A DNA stretch of 51,809 bases. Source: Clostridiales bacterium (GTDB lineage Bacteria; Bacillota; Clostridia; Oscillospirales; Butyricicoccaceae). Shown here piece after piece: positions 39,188 through 47,702 of the stretch. Positions within the stretch are counted from its first letter, which is position 1. Each line of letters begins with the position of its first letter. The notes under the pieces were generated by a model. That model was not told the DNA's origin, did not search any database, and saw only the letters and a program-made list of their open reading frames with translations. The position numbers were made by a program, and so were the translations under genes. The stretch is taken from NCBI GenBank assembly GCA_019421385.1, contig JAHZFK010000005.1, positions 33,869 to 85,677 on the forward strand, given 5' to 3'.

Positions 39188-41947
39188 TTACGCACAGGTA
39201 TAAGCCACTCTATGGATGGTCGTGCCCGCTTTGACCCGCACAGCGACGGTCGTCTCGGAATCACCCGCCAGTTCTTTCACTGCTTCGCCGGTGCCTGAAG
39301 ACGGGTCGAGTGCGACCACATTGCCATTGACCATCGCTTCCACGATGCCGGAGCCGTTATCACTCTGAACGGTCAGGGTATACATTCCATCATTCTTCAG
39401 CATGGTGCTGAACACAACCAAGCTATCCGTTTGCGCAGTGAACGATCCGTCCTCATTCCATACGACCTCACCCTCCTGCACAGTTGCATTATCGGGCATA
39501 TGGTCATTGTTAACATCTGGTGTCGTTGCAGTATCCAGACCAGTTTTGGAAAAAATCGTCAATGCTGCATTTCTGTCATACGGCTCCAGCGCCGCAACTG
39601 CCAGCAGCTTATTCAGGAATGCATTGTTCTTTGTGGTCAGCATCACTTCATCCAGCTGTTCTTCATTGACTGCCTGCAATTTTTGATAGGATCTCATCAT
39701 ATATTGGATATAGCTATCATCCTCTAACAGCTGAACCGCGTTGAACTGGCCGACCGGATCAATGATTTTTTCATAAATATCAAACATCTGCTGCCATGTT
39801 TCTGCGTCGGCGCGCATATAATCTGCACCGTCTTCCAGCGTATACATCGCCTTGGCGAACTGACCGCTCCCCGCATAATACTCTGCCAGCGGAATGGTGA
39901 TTGAGTTGGATTCCGCCGCAGCCAGATCGGCTGCATATTGTTCTGCAACGCCTTCTTCATTGCCGCCCGACATAAGGTACGACAATTTATAGTCATTTTT
40001 TTCAAACAGATCAATCGTCGCACAGGTTTTCAGCTTGTCCAGCGTCAGGTTATTTCCATAGAAAATGCTCTGTGCAATCAGGTTCAGACCGATCAACACG
40101 ATGAACACCGCCGATACCGCAGCCACCGGCCAGCGCACCGCGCCTCCCTTGCTGCTTTCCGGTACTTTGATACGCAAACAATCGCCGCAATATAAGGTTA
40201 CCATTGCCAGCACTGCGAAAAACATCGGCAGACAGCCACCAACCGACCATGTTACGTCGCTTACCGCTTGGCCAAACATTTGCAGCACGCAAGCCGCGAG
40301 CAGCATGACCACCATCGGCTTTTCTTTTCGGCTTTTCACCAGCGCCCAAACCGTGGTACCCAGCATCGCAAGAAACGCCGCCAAGCCCAGTACGCCAAGA
40401 TCACACAACGCTTCTACATAATGGTTGTGAGCATATTTGGTTTCATAGTAGTAATCCTGCACAGACACAACGCCGTTTTCAAAACCACCAAGGCCGCGGC
40501 CAAAAACCGGTGCCGTCTGCCAGAGTTTCAGGGCATCCTGCCAATATACACGGCGCTGCACAACGTTGCCGTTTGCGGACAAGTCCTGAATACGGTCGGC
40601 AATGAAAGCCGGCAGCAGCTTGTAGCCCAGCTTGAGGCTGCCGCTCGCTGCACCGTCATACATCGCGCTGTTTACCGTTACCCCCGGCTCGCTGCACACA
40701 AAATAGAAAAACACCAGTTCACTGTCCTCGGGGACGGTGAACGTGATCGGCGCATTCGATGTGCCGCTGATCAGATCAGTCTCGTTATTCTGGATCAGGT
40801 TGTTAGTATTCTTATAAGCGACGCGCACCCCTACCGGCGCACTTGCATCCACCGTCAGGGTATACTCACCGGCAGTCAGGTTCGCGGTACGCCGGAAGTC
40901 TCCCTCTGTGCCGAAGGTATACGCGCCCGTTACGGAAAGCGCAGCAACCAGATATACGACCATCACCACGACGATGCCCGCGATCACACCGATCAGCACT
41001 TTTCCCTTTCCGGACAATGCCGCCGATACCTTTTCCCGTACGAACACCTCCAGCGCGCACGCTACGGCACAGCCGAGCACCAGCATGAGCATCGGAAGCG
41101 GCGAGCCTGTCACCGTATCGCCGAAGCCATTGACCGATATTGCACCCACGACCAATGCGACCACCGCAGTCTGCACCAACAGCAGAAACAGTCCTGTACG
41201 CTGCTCTTTGGGGCTGAGCGCAAGCATCAGCAGACAAGCCACTACGAACACACCGAGCGATCCCATGGAGAATGCCAGCAGATAGGATACTGCATTCACC
41301 ATCAGCAGAATGGTACACAGAATTTTCTGTTTCCGGCTTTCCGCCGTGAGCGCCAACCACAGCGAAAGCAGGCAGGCGATCGACATCAGACCGGCATAAA
41401 TATTCGGGTTACCGAAAATCGTATGCAGGCGCGAATAGAAGTACGAGCCGGTATTGCCGTAACCAGACCCAATCGCTTCCATCAATACTCGGAACGGACG
41501 CATCAAAATATTACAGGATGCAGCATCAATGGAAAGCACACCCACAGGCGCCGCTGCCGATGCCAGCACAGCCGCTATCCGACGGAACGCGGTTTTGCTG
41601 TCTTTCGCATGTAGTACAATCACCAGAAAGACCGCAAATGCGGCAAGCAGGCAAGCAAATTCGGCAATCGCAAATTTACCCGAACGCGCATAGAGCGTCG
41701 AAAGGCCCGCCAGCAGCATATAGGCAAACACCGCAAACGCCGGCGGCGTCAGCAACCGCTTGACGCGCTGCTTATCGGCAAACAGCATCATGCACAACAC
41801 CCCTACCGTCGCCAGCCAGCCGACGGCCTTTTGGGTGTAATAGCTGCCGTTATTGTCAAAGCACAGCACCACAAACAGCGCGATCGCTGCGATGATATAC
41901 AGCCACCATCGCTCGGTTTTGACCGGCTGAACCGCTTTTTCCTTCAT
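39188..41947 (-). CDS. O-antigen ligase/polymerase (Wzy-like) with extracellular C-terminal domains
   Basis: A 919-residue membrane protein. About twelve hydrophobic segments occupy residues 15-530, with a large extracellular loop near 290-400. The periplasmic motif region GRGLGGFENGVVSVQDYYYE and YAHNHYVEALCDLGVLGLAA is the O-antigen ligase family signature. Residues 640-780 are helical and TPR-like (LAEYYAGSGQFAKAMYTLED), and the last 120 residues form a beta-rich domain that resembles a carbohydrate-binding module (DGMYTLTVQSDNGSG). ATG 41947 follows GGAGG; the open frame beyond it is not coding. It follows a glycosyltransferase and likely acts in surface polysaccharide assembly. Confidence 0.85.
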   Translation of the reverse strand: MKEKAVQPVKTERWWLYIIAAIALFVVLCFDNNGSYYTQKAVGWLATVGVLCMMLFADKQRVKRLLTPPAFAVFAYMLLAGLSTLYARSGKFAIAEFACLLAAFAVFLVIVLHAKDSKTAFRRIAAVLASAAAPVGVLSIDAASCNILMRPFRVLMEAIGSGYGNTGSYFYSRLHTIFGNPNIYAGLMSIACLLSLWLALTAESRKQKILCTILLMVNAVSYLLAFSMGSLGVFVVACLLMLALSPKEQRTGLFLLLVQTAVVALVVGAISVNGFGDTVTGSPLPMLMLVLGCAVACALEVFVREKVSAALSGKGKVLIGVIAGIVVVMVVYLVAALSVTGAYTFGTEGDFRRTANLTAGEYTLTVDASAPVGVRVAYKNTNNLIQNNETDLISGTSNAPITFTVPEDSELVFFYFVCSEPGVTVNSAMYDGAASGSLKLGYKLLPAFIADRIQDLSANGNVVQRRVYWQDALKLWQTAPVFGRGLGGFENGVVSVQDYYYETKYAHNHYVEALCDLGVLGLAAFLAMLGTTVWALVKSRKEKPMVVMLLAACVLQMFGQAVSDVTWSVGGCLPMFFAVLAMVTLYCGDCLRIKVPESSKGGAVRWPVAAVSAVFIVLIGLNLIAQSIFYGNNLTLDKLKTCATIDLFEKNDYKLSYLMSGGNEEGVAEQYAADLAAAESNSITIPLAEYYAGSGQFAKAMYTLEDGADYMRADAETWQQMFDIYEKIIDPVGQFNAVQLLEDDSYIQYMMRSYQKLQAVNEEQLDEVMLTTKNNAFLNKLLAVAALEPYDRNAALTIFSKTGLDTATTPDVNNDHMPDNATVQEGEVVWNEDGSFTAQTDSLVVFSTMLKNDGMYTLTVQSDNGSGIVEAMVNGNVVALDPSSGTGEAVKELAGDSETTVAVRVKAGTTIHRVAYTCA

Positions 41948-42024
41948 ATTGAGTGACCTCCTTGACACCGCTGTCCGCAGCAGTGTTTTTTTCGTTGATA
42001 CCTTATTATATAATAGAATGTTTT

Positions 42025-43149
42025 TCAGCGAAAGTCCTTTGCCGCCTTTTCGTACAGTTCTGTCAGCACCGGAAAGACCTGCGCCAGACTGTACTGCTGC
42101 ACTGTGTTTCTCGCCGACTCCCCCATGCGTTGCCGCAATTTTGCTTCCTGTAGGTTTTGCACCGCCTGTGCAAACGCCTTTTCGTCTCCAAAGGGATAGA
42201 GATAGCCGTTTTCGCCGCTGCAAACCAAATCCTGATGCCCCTTGATATCGCTGGCCACAACCGGAAGTCCGCAAGCCATCGCCTCCATCAGATTGAACGG
42301 CAGCCCCTCGATCCGGCTGGCGGATACGCAGATATCCGCGGCGCGATACCAGTTCTCCATGTCTCGCACAAACCCCGGAAACCGCACCCGATCGGTCAGC
42401 CCGGCTTTTCCTGCTTGCATCCGACAGTCTTCGCGCAGGCTGCCCTGTCCCGGCAGCAGCAGGATCACATTTTCGGGCAACGCCTGCATGGCTTGAATGA
42501 GCATGGTCTGATTTTTTCTCTCAGAAAACTCCGCCGCATAGATCAGCACAAGATCGGACGGCTTCAGTCCCAACTGTTGCCGCAGTTCTTCCCGCTGAGT
42601 CTGTGTCGGCGGTGTGAACCGCGTAAAATCCACGCCCATACCTTTGGTGAACATCTGTTTTTTCCCCAGATGGTACTTACGCGCGATCTCTGCATCCTGA
42701 CGGTTCATGGTCAGCAGCCAGTCCGTCACCGGCGCTGTCATGCGTTCCGCGGCCAGCAGCAGCATCCGTTTTGTCCATCGCGTATCCTTATCAAACAGAT
42801 ACCCGTGCACCGTATTCATCACGCCCGGCCTGCGCTTGCCCAGCGGGAAAACCGCCAAGCGCGCAAAAAAAGCCGCCAAAGAAGTGTGCAGACTGAGCAT
42901 CTCATACCGTTCTGTCCGCATCAGGCGATATAACGCCCCTACAGCCGCCAAATTTTTAGGAGAAAACATACTTTTTTCAAACGGCAGAGAAACACAGCGG
43001 CTCACCCCTGCCAAATCGCATGGGGCGCCGCCGGCAGCTGCATGTACCTCATACCCCTGATCGGCAAACCATTGCAGGTACGGTCGGTGAAAGGATGCGA
43101 GATGTCCAAACGTTGAGGCAATATACAGTATTTTCCCTTTTGTTCTCAT
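42025..43149 (-). CDS. Family 4-type glycosyltransferase (GT-B)
   Basis: A 374-residue cytoplasmic glycosyltransferase. The N-terminal acceptor domain starts KILYIASTFGHLASFHRPYL with MNTVHGYLFDK in the middle; the C-terminal donor domain shows LVLIYAAEFSERKNQTMLIQ, the LLLPGQGSL turn, and the E-x7-E motif ADICVSASRIEGLPFNLMEA followed by MACGLPVVASDIKGH, all diagnostic of the GT4 type. It resembles capsule/teichuronic enzymes that add hexose or amino sugar to a lipid-linked precursor. GGAGG precedes the ATG at 43149. It is 77 bases upstream of the Wzy-like gene. Confidence 0.93.
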   Translation of the reverse strand: MRTKGKILYIASTFGHLASFHRPYLQWFADQGYEVHAAAGGAPCDLAGVSRCVSLPFEKSMFSPKNLAAVGALYRLMRTERYEMLSLHTSLAAFFARLAVFPLGKRRPGVMNTVHGYLFDKDTRWTKRMLLLAAERMTAPVTDWLLTMNRQDAEIARKYHLGKKQMFTKGMGVDFTRFTPPTQTQREELRQQLGLKPSDLVLIYAAEFSERKNQTMLIQAMQALPENVILLLPGQGSLREDCRMQAGKAGLTDRVRFPGFVRDMENWYRAADICVSASRIEGLPFNLMEAMACGLPVVASDIKGHQDLVCSGENGYLYPFGDEKAFAQAVQNLQEAKLRQRMGESARNTVQQYSLAQVFPVLTELYEKAAKDFR

Positions 43150-43218
43150 GGAAATACGCCTCCAAAAGAAAACGCAGGCGATTTTCCCCACCCGCGTCGT
43201 GCTCTTTATTCGCTTAAA

Positions 43219-43247
43219 ATATTACCGCATAGTGCACTTTTTGTCAA
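43219..43247 (-). promoter_or_regulatory. Promoter of the glycosyltransferase/Wzy operon
   Basis: On the minus strand TTGACA and TAATAT are separated by 17 bases, about 70 bases before the glycosyltransferase start. Confidence 0.82.
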
Positions 43248-43328
43248 GTTAAGAGTGGTTCTTCTGTAGAATATAGCGGTCAAATATGGTAGAATAAAAG
43301 CAGTTCATTCGTTCGGGAGGATCGACCG

Positions 43329-44708
43329 GTGATTAAGGAAAATCAAAAAACGCTCAATCAGATCAATGGCCTGACTGACGTGCTGCTGCTATTCCCCTGC
43401 ATGTTGCTGGCCTACTTTATCCGTTTTATTATCTTTCAAGGCGAACCCGGCCATATCGGCCTTTCCTATTACCTGTATGCAACCGTTTGCATCATTCCAC
43501 TGCTGTGGTTTCTTTACAGTTTGATGGGGCTATACGATTCTTTCCGCTCCAAAAACTTTTTGGCCGAATTCAGTCTGCTGCTGCGCTGCAATGCCATCCT
43601 ATTCGGATTGACCCTCGCTTTCTTCTTTATTTTCAAGGAGTTCCACCTCTCCCGCTGGACTCTGTTTATCTTTTTCGCGCTTACAACACTGGTGATTACT
43701 GCCAAACGCTGGTGTCTGCGGCGGTTTCTGCGCGCACTCCGCGAAAAAGGCTATAATCTCAAGCATGTGCTGCTCATCGGCTGTGGTGAGCAGGCGCGCA
43801 CCTATTATCAGGCCATCCAACAGGATCGCACATTGGGTTTCTCTATAGACTATTACCTTGCCCCCCGCGATTGCCTGCCCGGGATATCCTATCTGGGCGG
43901 CTACGATGCCCTGTCCAAGGTGCTGGACCGTATCAATCCGGATGAAGTCGTCATCGCTTTGGAAGCCGATGAATACCCTTATTTACAAAGTATCATCGCC
44001 AACAGCGAAAAGCACGGTGTCAAAGTCTCCCTCATCCCTTTTTACAGCCGCTTTATGCCCGCGCATCCGGTATACGATGAGGTCAGCGGCATTGCGCTGG
44101 TCAACATCCGGCACATCCCGCTGGACAATATCGGAAACGCCTTTATCAAGCGCGGCATGGATATCCTCGGTTCTCTTGCGCTCATTCTGATCACCTCCCC
44201 GATCATGCTGTTTGCTGCGATCGGTGTTAAACTCTCTTCCCCCGGCCCCATTCTGTTCAAACAGGAACGGGTTGGACTGAACAAAAAGCCGTTCTATATG
44301 TACAAATTCCGCTCTATGCGGGTCAACGACCGCCAAACGACCGGCTGGAGCACAAACACCGACCCCCGCAAGACCAAATTCGGTTCTTTCATCCGCAAAT
44401 TCTCCATTGACGAGCTGCCGCAGTTTTTCAATGTGCTTAAGGGGGACATGAGTCTTGTCGGCCCTCGTCCGGAGCTGCCCTATTTCGTCAACCAGTTCAA
44501 GGAAGAGATCCCGCTTTATATGGTCAAACATCAGGTGCGTCCCGGCATTACCGGCTGGGCGCAGGTCAACGGCTTCCGCGGCGATACCTCGATCCAGGGA
44601 CGCATCGAACATGACCTGTATTATATCGAAAACTGGACGTTTCTGCTCGATATCAAAATCCTGTTCATGACGGTTTTTCGCTTTGCCAACAGCGAAAAGC
44701 TGAAATGA
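43329..44708 (+). CDS. Polyprenyl-phosphate sugar-1-phosphate transferase (exopolysaccharide initiation)
   Basis: A 459-residue membrane enzyme that starts polysaccharide synthesis by moving a sugar-1-phosphate onto undecaprenyl phosphate. The N-terminal half has four hydrophobic segments and a CoA-binding-like domain (KHVLLIGCGEQARTYYQAIQ). The C-terminal catalytic part is the bacterial sugar transferase: KRGMDILGSLALILITSPIM, then GPILFKQERVGLNKKPFYMY, KFRSMRVND, LPQFFNVLKGDMSLVGPRPE and RPGITGWAQVNGFRGDTS. It starts with GTG 43329 after GGGAGG at eight bases. It is divergent from the glycosyltransferase/Wzy operon. Confidence 0.94.
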   Translation: MIKENQKTLNQINGLTDVLLLFPCMLLAYFIRFIIFQGEPGHIGLSYYLYATVCIIPLLWFLYSLMGLYDSFRSKNFLAEFSLLLRCNAILFGLTLAFFFIFKEFHLSRWTLFIFFALTTLVITAKRWCLRRFLRALREKGYNLKHVLLIGCGEQARTYYQAIQQDRTLGFSIDYYLAPRDCLPGISYLGGYDALSKVLDRINPDEVVIALEADEYPYLQSIIANSEKHGVKVSLIPFYSRFMPAHPVYDEVSGIALVNIRHIPLDNIGNAFIKRGMDILGSLALILITSPIMLFAAIGVKLSSPGPILFKQERVGLNKKPFYMYKFRSMRVNDRQTTGWSTNTDPRKTKFGSFIRKFSIDELPQFFNVLKGDMSLVGPRPELPYFVNQFKEEIPLYMVKHQVRPGITGWAQVNGFRGDTSIQGRIEHDLYYIENWTFLLDIKILFMTVFRFANSEKLK

Positions 44709-44758
44709 AGCATACGCTGGCACCGAACCCGCCACTAGCGAATCGAACGGATGCTATC

Positions 44759-44787
44759 TTGACGAAATGCATCAAATTCTGTATAAT
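44759..44787 (+). promoter_or_regulatory. Promoter of the CNNM transporter gene
   Basis: TTGACG and a perfect TATAAT are separated by 17 bases. Transcription would start near 44794, leaving a leader of about 155 bases before the transporter. Confidence 0.9.
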
Positions 44788-44839
44788 ATACAACATTAAC
44801 TTGTCACAAATTTACACAGAAAGGTGGAAATCTGTTTCT

Positions 44840-44902
44840 ATGGCTGACCCTGATCCTGCGGGCCGATTACCGTTCCGTCCGATCGAAGTTTTTTTGGAAT
44901 AG
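44840..44902 (+). CDS. Putative 20-codon leader peptide with acidic/proline start
   Basis: The reading frame encodes MADPDPAGRLPFRPIEVFLE and ends in TAG. It lies between a strong promoter and the CNNM/CorC-type gene, and AAAGGTGG is placed 12 bases before the ATG. The alternation of Asp and Pro at the beginning recalls the MgtL leader of Salmonella, where such residues destabilise ribosomes at low magnesium and thereby switch on mgtA. The downstream gene belongs to a family linked to magnesium transport. Its last codons form the 5' arm of a stem that reaches the ribosome site of the transporter. Its expression is inferred, not shown. Confidence 0.55.
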   Translation: MADPDPAGRLPFRPIEVFLE

Positions 44903-44935
44903 CGCTGATCCTGCCTGAACTCAAAAAACACTTCG
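44852..44935 (+). promoter_or_regulatory. Possible attenuator structure in the transporter leader
   Basis: A stem can form between 44884-44896 (CGAAG plus T7 and G) and 44922-44935 (C, A6 and CTTCG), reaching up to the AAAGG ribosome site at 44936-44940. Alternatively a weak hairpin (44859-44863 with 44877-44881) would precede the T7 tract inside the leader frame like a terminator. The word CTGATCCTGC occurs twice (44850 and 44905 regions). Translation of the leader would interfere with these folds. No energy was calculated. Confidence 0.45.
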
Positions 44936-44948
44936 AAAGGAACACACC

Positions 44949-46211
44949 ATGAACACATCAGTAGGTATCATTATCATCATCGCCTGCCTCATTCTGTCGG
45001 CGTTTTTCTCCTCTACGGAGACCGCTTTCTCCTCCCTCAACCGCATCCGCGTCAAAAGCCTTGCTGAAAAAGGCGACAAACGGGCGGCGTTGGTGCTGCG
45101 GCTCTCTGACCAATACGACAAATTGCTGTCCACCATCCTGATCGGCAACAATATCGTCAACATTGCGTCCGCCTCGGTGGCAACGGTTTTGTTCATCCGC
45201 TGGGTGGGCGAGGAAACCGGCCCTTCCCTTTCTACCATTGTCACGACGGTGGTCGTGCTGATTTTTGGCGAAATCTCGCCCAAAACCTTAGCAAAGGAAT
45301 CGCCGGAGCTGTTTGCCCGTTTTTCCGCGCCGATCATTCAGGTTCTCATTTATGTCCTCACGCCGGTCAATTTCCTGTTTGTCCAATGGAAAAAGCTGCT
45401 CTCCTGCGTTTTTAAAACCTCGGAGGATACCTCCATTTCGGAGGAAGAGCTGCTGACCATGGTCGATGAAGTGGAGAGCGAAGGCGGCATTGACGAGCAG
45501 GAAGGCGACCTGATCCGCACCGCAACCGAATTCAGCGACGGGGAGGTCGTGGAGACCTTCACCCCGCGTGTCAACATTGTCGGCATTTCAGAGGACACCG
45601 ATAACCGGACGATCGCCAAGCTGTTTAAGGAAACCGGTTTTTCCCGCTTGCCGGTCTATCGAAACTCCATTGATAATATCGTCGGTATCATCCATGAAAA
45701 AGACTTCTATAACGAAGTCGCTCCCTCCGGCCGTTCGATCGACGTGATCGTCACGCCCCCGATTTTTGTTGCCAAAACCATGAAGATCGGCGAACTGCTC
45801 AAAATGCTGCAGCAAAACAAATCTCATATGGCGGTTGTTGCGGACGAGTACGGCGGCACGCTGGGCATTGTGACGCTGGAGGATGTACTGGAGGAGCTGG
45901 TCGGCGAAATCTGGGACGAGCACGACCGTGTTGTGGAACAGTGCTGGAAAACCGGCAACCATGAATATCTGGCGCGCGGCGCGGCCGATTTTGAGGATGT
46001 GCTCACCAACTTCGGTTATGAGGATGACGAAATCGCAGACGGCTATACTACGGTCAATGGCTGGATGATCGACCAGCTGGAACATATCCCCAAGCAAGGC
46101 GAAACGCTTACCTATAAAAATCTGGATTTCGTCGTGCAGGATGCCGACGACCGTCACGTCACGCTCATCAAAATCATTGAGCATGAAACCCGTGAAGCAC
46201 CGACGGCCTGA
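44949..46211 (+). CDS. CNNM/CorC-type transporter with CBS domains (HlyC/CorC family)
   Basis: A 420-residue membrane protein. The N-terminal CNNM (DUF21) domain (residues 1-140) has about four hydrophobic segments with the family motif AFFSSTETAFSSLNRIRVKS and LIGNNIVNIASASVATVLF; GEISPKTLAKESPELFARF follows. A CBS-domain pair (about residues 205-325, including FTPRVNIVGISED and GTLGIVTLEDVLEELVGEI) and a C-terminal CorC/HlyC domain (residues 340-410) complete the fold. Relatives export magnesium (MpfA) or promote cobalt/magnesium fluxes. AAAGG precedes the ATG and a strong terminator follows. It is apparently a single gene under a long leader. Confidence 0.95.
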   Translation: MNTSVGIIIIIACLILSAFFSSTETAFSSLNRIRVKSLAEKGDKRAALVLRLSDQYDKLLSTILIGNNIVNIASASVATVLFIRWVGEETGPSLSTIVTTVVVLIFGEISPKTLAKESPELFARFSAPIIQVLIYVLTPVNFLFVQWKKLLSCVFKTSEDTSISEEELLTMVDEVESEGGIDEQEGDLIRTATEFSDGEVVETFTPRVNIVGISEDTDNRTIAKLFKETGFSRLPVYRNSIDNIVGIIHEKDFYNEVAPSGRSIDVIVTPPIFVAKTMKIGELLKMLQQNKSHMAVVADEYGGTLGIVTLEDVLEELVGEIWDEHDRVVEQCWKTGNHEYLARGAADFEDVLTNFGYEDDEIADGYTTVNGWMIDQLEHIPKQGETLTYKNLDFVVQDADDRHVTLIKIIEHETREAPTA

Positions 46212-46234
46212 TATTCCACCTATCCATATCATAA

Positions 46235-46285
46235 AAAACCAAAGCCGCTTCTCTGCCATTCGGCGCAGAGAAGCGGCTTTTTTTC
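46235..46285. terminator. Bidirectional terminator after the CNNM gene
   Basis: A 16-bp stem (46241-46256 with 46265-46280) has A6 before and T8 after, between convergent genes. Confidence 0.95.
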
Positions 46286-46299
46286 TGTTTGAACCGAGG

Positions 46300-47166
46300 C
46301 TATTTCCCCAGGCAGTTGCCGCAGAGGGAATATCCCTGCTCCAGCAGTTCCGCATAGTCTCCGGTATAGTATTCTTTATTCTTTTCTCCAATGCTGCTCA
46401 CACTGGAGCAATCCGGCAGATGGATTTTCTTCGACCCGGTATTGAGCACATATTCCGTTGTGTCCTCTGTATCGTCCGTCTGTGCAGCATCCGCTTCGCG
46501 GCTTTCGCCGGTTGCATAGTCGATCTCTACACCGGGCTGCACATTATAACAATAGACATTATAACAGATGCCGTCCCCTTCATCCTCTACCGAAAGCGCC
46601 TCCATCTGCACACCGGAGGCGACCAGATTGTCCCCCTCAAAGATGGGCGTGACGCGGTACAGCACATGGTTGCCCGTTTCTTTGATGTAGTCTGCCACCA
46701 GATTTTCAAACGGCAGCATACCTTCCACATTCAAATACCGCGTGCCGGTGATGAGATTCTCTTCATTGGCATTTTCCGCCGTCAGCTGATACCCGATCAG
46801 GTGACAACGGTTATAGAGGTATTTCCCATCCACAAAATCATATTTGACTGTCTGCCAGCCGGATGGCTTGACCTGTCCGATCGAACCGCGCTCCTCAGTC
46901 GGCATCAGGTCGGTGGAAATACAGGCATAGGCCGTGCCGCAGCGCCCCAGAACATCCAGCGGCGCATAGCTTTCAAAGGATTGCGCGGCCTTGTCCTCTT
47001 CCGGGAAATCCGGCACATTGCCGTCGATCTCCACATATGGCTCGCCGCTGTATACTGGGATGTCCTCCAGCGAAACGGACTGCTGCGGCGACAGCATCGC
47101 ACATCCGGAAAGCAAAATCTGAATACACAGCAGTACCGGCGCGATTTTCTTCATGATTGTTTGCAT
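46300..47166 (-). CDS. DNA/RNA non-specific endonuclease lipoprotein (EndA/NucA-like)
   Basis: A 288-residue exported nuclease. A lipoprotein signal ends in the lipobox LLSGC. The catalytic region YLYNRCHLIGYQLTAENANE followed by NLITGTRYLNVEGMLPFE has the pattern of competence/EndA beta-beta-alpha-metal nucleases, the His in RCHLIG being the general base. The C-terminal 55 residues (KKIHLPDCSSVSSI and GYSLCGNC) carry a four-cysteine-like motif found at the end of secreted micrococcal-type nucleases. Start 47166 follows AAGGAAG; an internal ATG at 47154 is possible. It may digest extracellular DNA as a nutrient or during DNA uptake. Confidence 0.88.
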   Translation of the reverse strand: MQTIMKKIAPVLLCIQILLSGCAMLSPQQSVSLEDIPVYSGEPYVEIDGNVPDFPEEDKAAQSFESYAPLDVLGRCGTAYACISTDLMPTEERGSIGQVKPSGWQTVKYDFVDGKYLYNRCHLIGYQLTAENANEENLITGTRYLNVEGMLPFENLVADYIKETGNHVLYRVTPIFEGDNLVASGVQMEALSVEDEGDGICYNVYCYNVQPGVEIDYATGESREADAAQTDDTEDTTEYVLNTGSKKIHLPDCSSVSSIGEKNKEYYTGDYAELLEQGYSLCGNCLGK

Positions 47167-47576
47167 TTTTCGTAAACTTCCTTTGTGATTTTTGCATGTG
47201 AAAAGCCAGGAAACTCCTCCGTTTCCCGCAGGATCCAGCCATGGTCCAGCAAGGAACGGTCGAAATACCGATCCGCCGGATAAACACGGTTCCAGCGAAA
47301 CAGGATGATAGCTTCTATCCGATCTGCAACCGGCGCAATCTGTCGATCTTCGACAAAGCAATAGTCGCCCTCCCCTGCGAACTCCAGAAACCGTTCGTCG
47401 ATCCGCAGGCGGTCACGTTCCTGCTCGGCAAACTGTCCGGCGGAATACGCATCCAACCACAGACCCTGCGCACCGCACAAATCCAACATATGCTGGCGCA
47501 GCACGCGATCCTGACTTTGCCGCCGCTGATGAAACAGCATTCCATCCTTGTCGTCCAGACAGAGCATCACTCTCAT
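47151..47576 (-). CDS. Conserved protein of unknown function
   Basis: A 141-residue cytoplasmic protein of a Clostridia-type family that is sometimes annotated as ribonuclease Z without basis I can see. It starts RVMLCLDDKDGMLFHQRRQS, and ends FPGFSHAKITKEVYEKCKQS; the first motif looks like a fold in which an Asp and Arg meet, but no metal-binding histidines of a true RNase Z are present. GGAGGAG precedes the ATG at 47576. It overlaps the start of the nuclease gene by 16 bases, so the two are translationally coupled. Confidence 0.8.
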   Translation of the reverse strand: MRVMLCLDDKDGMLFHQRRQSQDRVLRQHMLDLCGAQGLWLDAYSAGQFAEQERDRLRIDERFLEFAGEGDYCFVEDRQIAPVADRIEAIILFRWNRVYPADRYFDRSLLDHGWILRETEEFPGFSHAKITKEVYEKCKQS

Positions 47577-47628
47577 ACGGCTCCTCCATTCCCTTTGCAT
47601 GGCCAACTGCTTTTCCCAAAGCCCTATT

Positions 47629-47658
47629 ATCATACCACAGAATCGCCGTAGTTGTCGA
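47629..47658 (-). promoter_or_regulatory. Promoter of the unknown-protein/nuclease pair
   Basis: On the minus strand TCGACA and TATGAT are separated by 18 bases, about 53 bases before the start codon at 47576. Confidence 0.58.
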
Positions 47659-47702
47659 TTGGGTCATATATATCTGCAAACAACCGTCTATTGGAATATC
47701 GA

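Noticed and set aside
44759..44948. An M-box or other known magnesium riboswitch in the CNNM leader
   Set aside because: The leader is too short and lacks the conserved M-box loops; only the leader-peptide idea remained.
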